Below the pieces are notes generated by a model. The model had not been told where the DNA came from, made no database searches, and saw only the letters and a program-made list of their open reading frames with translations. A stretch of DNA of 64,000 nucleotides, taken from assembly GCA_023432225.1 (NCBI GenBank), contig JAEYUW010000036.1:186001-250000 (forward strand), read 5' to 3'. This stretch comes from Verrucomicrobiota bacterium. GTDB lineage: Bacteria > Verrucomicrobiota > Verrucomicrobiia > Opitutales > Opitutaceae. The translations under genes were made by a program, and so were the position numbers. This document shows, piece by piece, positions 52,289-60,800 of this stretch (positions are counted from its first letter, which is position 1; each line of letters starts with the position of its first letter).

Positions 52289-54087
52289 TGATCGCGTCTT
52301 CTCTCTTCCTGGCGGCGGGCGGCAGCTGGCTCGCGGGCGTCGATCCGTGGATCTTCGGCTTTTCGTTCATCACAGTCGTCGTGACGGTGTGGATGGGGTT
52401 TCGCTCGGCGAAGACCTCCAAGACCGCGAGTGATTTCTTCGTGGCCGGTCGCTCGGTGTCGGTCGGCTGGAATGCGTCGGCGATCTCCGGCGAGTATCTT
52501 TCCGCGGCGTCGTTCATGGGCGTGGCGGGCATGGTGATGTCGAGCGGTTACGACGCGCTGTGGTATCCGGTGTGTTACGCGTGCGGCTACCTGTTCCTGC
52601 TGCTGTTCATCGCGGGGCCGCTGCGGCGGTTCGGTGCGTATACGATTCCGGATTTCGCGGAGGGGCGGTTCGATTCGCCGTTGTTCCGGAAGATCGCGGT
52701 GTGCTTCGTGCTGTTAATCGGATTTTTCTACACGATGCCGCAGATGAAGGGCGCGGGCACGACGCTGGCCTACATTTTCCCCGGACTGCCTTACTGGGTC
52801 GGCGTCGTGGCTGTGGGCGCGGTGATCACGCTGAACGTCGCGCTCGGCGGCATGAAGGGCATCACGCTGGTGCAGGCGTTTCAGTATTGGATGAAGATGT
52901 TCGCGATCAGCGTGCCGGTGTTCGTGCTGATGTCGGTGTATGGATTCTACGGCGCGCACGTCGGAGCGAACGATGGGCGTGCGCTCACCGCGGCGAAGGA
53001 CGCTGCGCCGATCGTGCAGACGATCGAGCGCAAGCCGCTGGTTGAAAAAGCGCCGAAGGATGAGGCGTGGGTGTCGCCGTTCGGGCCGTTGACGACGAAG
53101 GCGGCCAAGGCGGCCGGGCTCAGCGCGGAGGAGGCGCGGCCGTATTCGCTGCTCTACACTTACTCGCTGATCATCGCGCTCGTGTGCGGCACGGCGGGGT
53201 TGCCGCACATCCTCGTGCGCTTCTACACGAATCCCGATGGCGTGGCGGCAAAGCGCACGACGATGTGGGTGATGATTTTGATCGGCATCTTCTATGTGTT
53301 CCCGCCGGTGTTCGGCGTGATCGGGCGGAACTTGTTGCCTGAGCTCTATGCGGCGACTGGGGCGAAGGGCACGGACAAGGTCGTGCTCGAGCTGCCGCGC
53401 GCGATCGGCGGCGTGTGGGGCAGCGTGTTGAGCGGCATCGCGTGCGCGGGCGCGTTTGCGGCGTTCATGAGCACGTTCAGCGGCCTGCTTGTCTCGATGA
53501 CGGGCGCGCTGGCGCACGACGTCTATGGACGGATGCTGAAGCCGCACGCGACGGCGGAGGAACGGTTGCGGATGTTCAAGATCGCGGCTGTCGCCATCGG
53601 TGCGGTGGCGATCGGGCTCGGGTGTTTCGTCGAGCCGCTCGAGATCAACTTCATGGTCGGTCAGGCGTTCGCGATCGCGGCGGCGAGTTACTTTCCGCTG
53701 CTGTTCATGAGCGTGTGGTGGCGGGGTATGACGATGACGGGTGCGGCGACGGGCATGTTGTGCGGTGGCTTGTTTGCGCTCGTGGCGGCGACGGTCGTAA
53801 ACGTCAGCAATCTCGCGCTCGACAAGGGGCCGATGGGAAAGCTCTTCGCGGGCTTCGCGCCGATGAACGAATTTTGGAAGGAGCACCCGCTGCTGCGCAT
53901 CCTCTGCGAGCAGCCGGCGATCTGGACGGTGCCGCTGGCGATCACGCTGATGATTGTCGTCTCCAAACTCACGGCGGCAAAAGTGCCTGCCGACATCCGC
54001 ATGAAGATGCTGGTGCTGCACGCGCCGGAGTCGCTGGGGTTGAAGAACGAATACATTCAGGAGCACTCGGCCAGCGCGGGACATTGA
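52288..54087 (+). CDS. actP: Sodium:solute symporter, ActP (acetate/short-chain carboxylate) type
   Basis: A 599-residue protein, ~13 TM helices, start 52288 overlapping the DUF485 stop. SSS-family signatures are DFFVAGRSVSVGWNASAISGEYLSAASFMGVAG and GTAGLPHILVRFYTNPDG. It also shows a long periplasmic insertion (~220-285, with Lys/Glu/Pro) and GAFAAFMSTFSGLLVSMTGALAHDVY. Coupling to DUF485 and the presence of pckG nearby favour acetate or pyruvate-like uptake driven by Na+. The exact substrate is inferred from family only. Confidence 0.88.
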   Translation: MIASSLFLAAGGSWLAGVDPWIFGFSFITVVVTVWMGFRSAKTSKTASDFFVAGRSVSVGWNASAISGEYLSAASFMGVAGMVMSSGYDALWYPVCYACGYLFLLLFIAGPLRRFGAYTIPDFAEGRFDSPLFRKIAVCFVLLIGFFYTMPQMKGAGTTLAYIFPGLPYWVGVVAVGAVITLNVALGGMKGITLVQAFQYWMKMFAISVPVFVLMSVYGFYGAHVGANDGRALTAAKDAAPIVQTIERKPLVEKAPKDEAWVSPFGPLTTKAAKAAGLSAEEARPYSLLYTYSLIIALVCGTAGLPHILVRFYTNPDGVAAKRTTMWVMILIGIFYVFPPVFGVIGRNLLPELYAATGAKGTDKVVLELPRAIGGVWGSVLSGIACAGAFAAFMSTFSGLLVSMTGALAHDVYGRMLKPHATAEERLRMFKIAAVAIGAVAIGLGCFVEPLEINFMVGQAFAIAAASYFPLLFMSVWWRGMTMTGAATGMLCGGLFALVAATVVNVSNLALDKGPMGKLFAGFAPMNEFWKEHPLLRILCEQPAIWTVPLAITLMIVVSKLTAAKVPADIRMKMLVLHAPESLGLKNEYIQEHSASAGH

Positions 54088-54193
54088 GATTCTCGGGGGC
54101 TGAACCAGGGCGCGGCGGCGCAACGCTTCCGCTGCGTCACGGCGGCTCCTGATGCAGCTTGCGCCGACTGGCGGGCGGGCCTTTTCTCACGGG

Positions 54194-55699
54194 ATGAAAG
54201 GCCGGCTCGGGGATCTGCTGCGCACGTTGTGGGCGTGGTGGTATTGGAACGTGCGCAAGACGATCTTCGTCGCGCGCGGCCGGACGGGACGCTGCCCGTG
54301 TCACAACAACAGCGACATTGGCGGGCCGGACGGTGTGCGGTGCGATGCGGTGTTGTTCTGGAAGGATCCACGGCGCTTTGGGAAGCGCGTCTGCCCGTTG
54401 CTCACCCGCAATGCGAAGGGCGATTGGATTTGCAGTGTGCCGGCGAGCCAGGTGCGGCCGTTTTGGGGACGCGTGGCGATCAGCCATGTCGGCGTCGTGG
54501 CGGTGGCGGTGGTTGTGGCCGGGCTGGTCGCTTGGGGTGGAATGCGCGTCGTGGGGTATCGGGTGAGTTTCCGGCAGATTTTCTGGCCGCGGGCGTGGTC
54601 CGAGCTGCGGCAGGTGCGCGCTGATTTGTTTCGCGAAAAGGCGCTCGCGGCGCTCAGTGCGGGGCGCTCGCGTGAGGCGATCACCGCGTTGTTGGTGGCG
54701 CGACAGATCAATCCCGGCGATTACGCGAGCGGTATGATGCTGGCGCAGTTGCTTCACCTCGTGCAGCCCGAGGCAGTGGACGCGATCTACGCGCAGTTGC
54801 TCACCCATCATCCGGAGCAAGGAAAGGAGACGGCGCGCGTTTGGGCGCGGAGCATGCTCGCGCGGGCCAATATGACGGGCCTGGCGGGTTTGGCCCTCGC
54901 GCGTCTGGAGGTGGAACCGGAAGGGGTCGCCGCGTGGACGCACGCGCTGATCACGGCGGCACGCTGGACGCACAATTGGAACATGCTGGTTGCAGTCATC
55001 GACAACCCGAAGCTGCCCGCGGAGGCGCGGACAGTTTGCGCGTTGGAGCTGAAGTTGCGGCAGACTGAGCCGGCGAGCGCACGCTCGATTCTTGCGGCGG
55101 CGCCGGTGCCGACGACGCCTTACGCGGCATTGCACCGGGTGGAGCGGCTGGTGGAGTTTCGCGATTCGTTCGAGGCGGTCGATTTATTGGCGGTCGTGCG
55201 ACCGATGCTGGCCGGGCGTGACGTGGTGCGTCTGACTCTCGCGGCCCATGCCGTGGGGCACAACCGGGCGCGGTTGGAACGCGAGATCGGATCGCTGTTG
55301 CAGGCGCGCGGAGCGGATGCGGCTGCCGTCGTCACACTCCTGGCGCAGCATTTGATTTGTTTTCCGGATGACGCGTTGCTGCAGCGCTGCCGGGAGGCGT
55401 TTGACGCCTTGCCGCCGGGCGGAGTGCGTGACGACGCGGCGGCGGCACTGTTTTGCGCTGCGGCGCTGGCGGGGAAAATTGATTGGCTGCCGGAGATCCG
55501 GAAGCAATTCAGCGGGCAGGACGAGGCCGGGCTGGTGGCGCAGCAGCGCATCGAAGAGCGGTTGCGCGGAAAGGATTGGACGCCGCTGTTCTTGCTTTCG
55601 GTGGTCCGGCCGGTGTCGGCGGATCTGAATTATGCGGTGATCAACCGGATGATTTCGACGCCGTCATCCGTGCGCCCTGCGCCGACTCCGGCAAAATAA
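54194..55699 (+). CDS. Membrane-anchored helical-repeat protein with N-terminal cysteine cluster
   Basis: A 501-residue protein (ATG 54194; an upstream ATG at 54152 would add 14 residues). The N-terminal ~80 residues are cytosolic with five cysteines (GRCPCHNNS, VRCDAVLFW, KRVCPLL, DWICSV), a possible metal site. One TM helix follows (VGVVAVAVVVAGLVAWGGM), and then ~380 residues of alternating helices of TPR type (REKALAALSAGRSREAITALLVARQINPGDYASGMMLAQLL). It is not recognised beyond that. It stands alone, ending at a hairpin shared with the converging Ig-like gene. Confidence 0.7.
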   Translation: MKGRLGDLLRTLWAWWYWNVRKTIFVARGRTGRCPCHNNSDIGGPDGVRCDAVLFWKDPRRFGKRVCPLLTRNAKGDWICSVPASQVRPFWGRVAISHVGVVAVAVVVAGLVAWGGMRVVGYRVSFRQIFWPRAWSELRQVRADLFREKALAALSAGRSREAITALLVARQINPGDYASGMMLAQLLHLVQPEAVDAIYAQLLTHHPEQGKETARVWARSMLARANMTGLAGLALARLEVEPEGVAAWTHALITAARWTHNWNMLVAVIDNPKLPAEARTVCALELKLRQTEPASARSILAAAPVPTTPYAALHRVERLVEFRDSFEAVDLLAVVRPMLAGRDVVRLTLAAHAVGHNRARLEREIGSLLQARGADAAAVVTLLAQHLICFPDDALLQRCREAFDALPPGGVRDDAAAALFCAAALAGKIDWLPEIRKQFSGQDEAGLVAQQRIEERLRGKDWTPLFLLSVVRPVSADLNYAVINRMISTPSSVRPAPTPAK

Positions 55700-55726
55700 A
55701 AGAGGCATGGCGGAGTGCCATGCCTC
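55692..55726 (-). terminator. Bidirectional hairpin terminator, with T-tract on the minus strand
   Basis: GAGGCATGGC-5-GCCATGCCTC forms a 10-bp stem at 55702-55726. On the minus strand it is followed by TTTTATTTT, 25 bp past the stop of the Ig-like gene. On the plus strand it directly follows the stop at 55699 but has no T-run. Confidence 0.8.
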
Positions 55727-55751
55727 GGGGAGAGTCGGTTGACCGGAGCGC

Positions 55752-57680
55752 TTACCGGCTGGTGAATTCCTTCGCGCCGAGCAGTTGCGGCGTCGTGGAG
55801 GAATTGGGCGCGCGGTAAACTTCGACGCGGAAGGTGTGCTTGCCCTTCGGCACCGGGAAATTCAGGTGATACATGTTGTTGCCCTGAATCGTGTAGGTCG
55901 GCGGGTTGGGTGAGCAGCGGTCGTAAGCGTAGAGCGTCGGTGCGGAGGTCGAGCCGTTGGCAAAGACTTCATAGATGGCGATGACCACCGAGGTATCGCG
56001 ATCACCTTTGCAGTTGGCGTGGATCTCGTCGTCGCTGTCGCGGCCCCAGCCGTAGTGTTGGCCGCTGTCGCAGTCGTAGCTGCCGTTACGGTCGTAGCGG
56101 TCGTAGCGGTCGTAGCGATCGTTGCGATCGCAGTGGCTGTTGCCGTGATTGGAACTGTTGCCGTAGCCGTGATGGCAGCGGTTGTGGTCATCGCAGCACA
56201 GTTTGAATTTGATGGGTAGCACGGAGCATCCCTTCTGCACCTTGTTCAGGTTGATCGGGGGGAGCCAGATGACGTCGCACTTGGAGACCGGCGGTTGCGT
56301 CTGGATGACGGTGAAGGTCGTGGAGGCGCTGGCGGTGACGCCGGCGCTGGTGCCGGTGGCAACGAGCGTGTAGGTGCCCGGCGTGCTGATGGAGAGCGTG
56401 CCGACGCCGCCGGCGCTGGCCGTGCCGAGTCCGGACGAGGTGAAGGTGACGGGTGAGCCGTTCAACGTCGCCGTGACGGTGCTGATCGTGAAGCCGGTGT
56501 TGGCGGTCGCCGTAAAGGTGAAGGGCACGGCGGTGGCGGGCGAGCCCGCGACACGGGTGATGGTCGTGCCGTTGGCCGGTTGGCTGATGGTGACGGCAGG
56601 CACGGGCGTCGCGGCGGCGACGTTGAACGTGCGGGTAGCAGCGCTGGTGCCGTAAGGATTCGTGGCGGTGACCACGAGCGTGTAGTTGCCGGGAGTGGTG
56701 ATGCCGAAGTTGCCGGTGCCGCCCGCGAGGAGGGTGTTCATCCCGGTCGCAGCGAACGTGACGAGCTCCCCGTTAAGCGTTGCGGTCAGCTCGCTGATGC
56801 CGCCGTAGATGCTCGTCGCCGAAAACGCGAAGGGCAGGCTAAAGGTCGTGCCTGAAACCATGGTATAGGACGGCCCCGTCGGTTGCGCGATGGTGACGGT
56901 CGGTGGTGGTGCGCTGACCTCCACAGTGAACTCGGCGGCGTCGGTGCTGGTTCCGATCGAGTTGGTGGCCGAGGCGGTGATCTTGTAGGCGCCGGGTGCG
57001 GTGATGACGAAAGATCCTGAGCTGGTGATCGAGCCGTCGGTGTTGGTCACCGAAGTGAAGGTGAGCGAGCCGCCGTCCAGCTTGGCATCCATGGAGGTGA
57101 TCGCGGGCGAAGCGGGTGCCGCGGCGGTGAAGCGGAAGGGGACCGTCAGCGGCCCTTCGGCGGGTAGATAGGTGAACACATCGCCATCGGCCGGCGTGGC
57201 GAGCGCGATCGTGGGGGCGTCCCCGGTTTGCTGTGGATAAACCTTCGCATTGAGGAATGCCCACGGATCAATCGTGCCGGGCGCCCAGCCAGAGGTCTCG
57301 ATGCGATACGCGTAGCTGCCCGCAGATGACCCCAGGGGAACATCCATCGTGGCCGTCGTGGTGAGCGTTTGGTTCGGCGCGGTAAATTCGAGCGTTGCCG
57401 GGCTGAGGGTCACATAGCTCAGGGCGACGGCGTCCGAGACGCCAACCGGCTTTTCAAGAATGACGACGACCGGCGTGATCGTCACGGGAGAGCCCGCCAC
57501 AACGTTGGACGGGGACGTAATGGAAATTTCGACGGAGCGAACGAGGGGTTGATCTCCCTCGACTCTCGTCTCACTGGGGGAATAGCCCACAGTGGGATCA
57601 CCGGGGCGTGCGAACGTCGCATTCACCAAACTGAGAATGCACAGGAACGAGAACAGGAGACGTGGGAATCCGGTGTTCAT
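55752..57680 (-). CDS. Secreted multi-Ig-like protein with Cys/His/Asp-rich C-terminal insert
   Basis: A 642-residue protein with signal peptide (LLFSFLCILSLVNATFA). Three to four Ig-like or Big-type repeats span ~50-440: each shows ...VTIAQPTGPSYTMVSGT..., ...ITTPGNYTLVVTATNPYGTS..., with TLNG(S/E)PVTF in the middle. A cysteine-containing domain follows: VSKCDVIWLPPINLNKVQKGCSVLPIKFKLCCDDHNRCHHG, then Gly/Asn/His-rich stretches and a DRYDRYDRYDRN repeat. The last ~110 residues are again beta-rich (YTIQGNNMYHLNFPVPKGKHTFRVEVYRA). It is probably a surface or extracellular binding protein. It diverges from the 1510-residue beta-strand-repeat protein. Confidence 0.78.
   Translation of the reverse strand: MNTGFPRLLFSFLCILSLVNATFARPGDPTVGYSPSETRVEGDQPLVRSVEISITSPSNVVAGSPVTITPVVVILEKPVGVSDAVALSYVTLSPATLEFTAPNQTLTTTATMDVPLGSSAGSYAYRIETSGWAPGTIDPWAFLNAKVYPQQTGDAPTIALATPADGDVFTYLPAEGPLTVPFRFTAAAPASPAITSMDAKLDGGSLTFTSVTNTDGSITSSGSFVITAPGAYKITASATNSIGTSTDAAEFTVEVSAPPPTVTIAQPTGPSYTMVSGTTFSLPFAFSATSIYGGISELTATLNGELVTFAATGMNTLLAGGTGNFGITTPGNYTLVVTATNPYGTSAATRTFNVAAATPVPAVTISQPANGTTITRVAGSPATAVPFTFTATANTGFTISTVTATLNGSPVTFTSSGLGTASAGGVGTLSISTPGTYTLVATGTSAGVTASASTTFTVIQTQPPVSKCDVIWLPPINLNKVQKGCSVLPIKFKLCCDDHNRCHHGYGNSSNHGNSHCDRNDRYDRYDRYDRNGSYDCDSGQHYGWGRDSDDEIHANCKGDRDTSVVIAIYEVFANGSTSAPTLYAYDRCSPNPPTYTIQGNNMYHLNFPVPKGKHTFRVEVYRAPNSSTTPQLLGAKEFTSR
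56089..56130. repeat. 9-bp tandem repeat encoding Asp-Arg-Tyr units
   Basis: Three exact CGGTCGTAG units followed by two variants (CGATCGTTG, CGATCG). On the minus strand this encodes the NDRYDRYDRYDR run in the Ig-like protein. Coding copy-number repeat, not CRISPR. Confidence 0.8.
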
Positions 57681-57802
57681 GGGGTGGGAGGTGTTACTCT
57701 CCTTTTCGCGCGACCATCTGCATCTGGCAAGCTAATAGGTGGAATACCCTAAATATTTTCTGGACCCCAGCGCACCAGGCCGGGATACTGTGCGTGCGAA
57801 AC

Positions 57803-60800
57803 ATGTCCTCGATCCCCGCCATCGGACCGTCGTTTGCTGCCCCCGCATTGCCTGCGGCCAGCTGCGCGTGGGCCGGTGTGGCGAAGGCGCCACGTCGTGT
57901 GGTGCGTTGCCTGACAGGACTGGTCGCGGTTCTCGCCTTCGGCGCTACGGTGGTCTCCGCCCAGACTAACATTTCTTGGAATCTGTCCGGAGGGGGGAAT
58001 TGGAACACATCCGGCAATTGGTCCGGCGGTGTGCCGAATACTTCCAGCGAAGTCGCGATATTCAACAATAGCGGCGGTGGCACGATCAACTACAACATTA
58101 GCGGCACCACGAGTCTGGGTGGCATCGCTTTTAACTCCAATGCCGGAGCCTACACCATCAGCCGCACGGGTTCAGCTTACACCCTGAATATCGGCGCCTA
58201 CGGCATCAACCAGAACGACAACACCGCCCAAGTCATCACAGGCAGCGGCATCCGCCTCTCGTTGGGCGCTGCTACGTCGTTCAACGTGAACAGCTCTGGC
58301 GCGCTCACCATCTCGACCACAGGCGGGTCGATCGCCACCACCGCGACGAACAAGCTGACGCTGGGAGGCAACGGGAGCGGCCTTGGCACGATCAGTTCGC
58401 AGATTTCCGGCGCCGGCCTCCTGACTAAGAGCGGGACGGGCACTTGGGTGCTCTCTTCCTCGAGCAACAACTACACCGGCGGCACGACGATCGCGGACGG
58501 CACGCTGGTGGCGAACGCCAACAACGCGCTCGGCACCAGTGGCACCATTAAGTTTACCGGCGGCACGCTGCGCTATGGCACCGGGATCACGACCGACTAC
58601 TCCTCGCGCATCGCCACGAGCACGGGCGCGATCGACATCGACACCAACGGCAACAACGTGACCTTCGCCTCGGCGCTGGCCAATACCAACAGCGGTGGCC
58701 TCACCAAATCCGGCACCGGCACCCTGACTCTCTCGGGTAATAATGCCTATACCGGCGGGACCACGCTCGACGCCGGCACGCTCGCACTCGGCCACAATTC
58801 TGCGCTCAGCACCGGCACGCTCACGATCAACGGTGGCACCGTATCCGCCAGCGGCGGCACCCGCACGATCAGCAACGCCGTGGTGACGAACGGCGACTTT
58901 ACGATCGGCGGTTCGCAAGCCCTCGAATTCTCCGGCGCCATCAATCTCGGTGGTGGCACGCGCACGATCACCGTCGACAACACAGCGACCACGACTTTCT
59001 CGGGCGTCGTCGGCGAGCCGTGGTATTCCAGCCTCGTCAAGGCCGGCGACGGCCGACTCGTCCTCTCCGGCGCCAACACTTTCAGCGGCACTGTCACGGT
59101 CGATAACGGCACGCTTGCCCTCACCCATAGCAACGCGCTCGGCACCACCGGGCAGTGGAACGCGATCACTAGCGGCGCGACCCTCGAGCTTTCGAACAAC
59201 ATCAGCGTTAACGAAGGCGGCTTCGATGTTGCCGGCACCGGCCATAGCGGCGCGGGTGCGGTGCACAATCTCTCCGGCAACAACACCCTGACCGGACAGC
59301 TGCAGATGACCGGGGACACGACGCTGAAAGCCTCCGCCGGCTCTCTGACGCTCGCCTCCGCCGTAAACACTCAAGGCTACGCGCTCACCGTCGACGGCGC
59401 GGGCGACATGACTTTCAACGGCGCGATCAACGGCCCGGGTGGATCGCTCACCAAGGCCGGCGGCGGCACCCTCACGCTTTCCGCCGCCAACAACCACCAG
59501 GCCGGCACCACTCTCGGTGGCGGCACGATCGTCGCCAATCACGCCAATGCGCTCGCGTATGGCGGCGACATCTCGTTCACCGGCGGCACGCTGCGTTACG
59601 GCACCGGCATCACGACCGATTGGTCCTCGCGCATTGCCAACAGCTCTGCCGCCATCGCGATCGACACCAACGGTAACAACGTCACCTTCGCCTCCGCTCT
59701 CGCCAACACCAACACCGGCGGCCTCACGAAATCCGGCACCGGCACACTCAGCCTCACGTCCGCCAACAGCTATTCCGGCGCGACCACCGTCGACGGTGGT
59801 GCCCTCAACCTCCAGCACAACTCCGCCCTCGGCAACTCCACCGCCGTGACGGTGAACTCCGGCGCCACTCTCCAGCTCCAGGGCGGTCGCACGATCACCG
59901 GTGTTTCCGCCACCCTCGCCGGCGGCACCCTCGAGAGCGTCAGCGGCACCAACCAATGGGCGGGCAACATCACGCTCACCGCTCCGTCCACCCTCACCTC
60001 CAGCACCGCCGGCCAGACCTTCACCGTCGGCAACAACTCCTTCACCAACACCATCGCGATGGGCGCGAACACGCTCACCGTGGGCGGCGCCGGCGACATG
60101 GTGATCAACTCGTTCGTGGGCCAATCCGGCGACACCGGCAGCTTCGTCAAAAACGGCAGCGGCACGGTCACCTTCTACGGCGATCGTAATTACTACACCG
60201 GCGCGACCACAGTGAACGACGGCAAACTCTACCTCGATACCCTCGATGGTCCCGTCGATCAGACCATCCTCGGCAATCTCAACATCGGCGACGGCACCGG
60301 CGCCGCCGAGTCGGCCATCGTGCAGTATTCCAGCGCGTCCAACTCGCACAACAAGATCGTCAACACGTCCACCGTCACGATCAACACCGACGGCCTCCTC
60401 GATCTCAACGGCCGTCGCGACACGATCGGCGCCCTCGTCATGACCGGTGGTCGCGTCGACTCCCGCAACTCCCCGGGCATCCAAGGCACGCTCTCCATCA
60501 ACGGCGACATCACCATCAACGCCTCGACCACCGGCTCCGTCATCGACGGCTATCAATTCAGCCTCAACGACACCCTCGACTCCACGTCCGTTCGCAACGT
60601 CACCGTCGCCAACGGCTCCGCCGCCAGCGACCTCACCATCAACGCGGAAGTCACCAACGGCGGCATCAACAAACTCGGCCAGGGCACGATGACGCTCACC
60701 CGCTCGAACAGCTACGGTGGCACCACCACCGTCACGGGCGGCATCCTCAACATCCGTAACGGCGCCTCGCTCGGTGCCAACGGCGGCGGCGATGCGGCCA

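Noticed and set aside
56089..56130. Short tandem repeat as a possible CRISPR
   Set aside because: The 9-bp units are contiguous, in frame with coding sequence and have no spacers; no cas genes are present.
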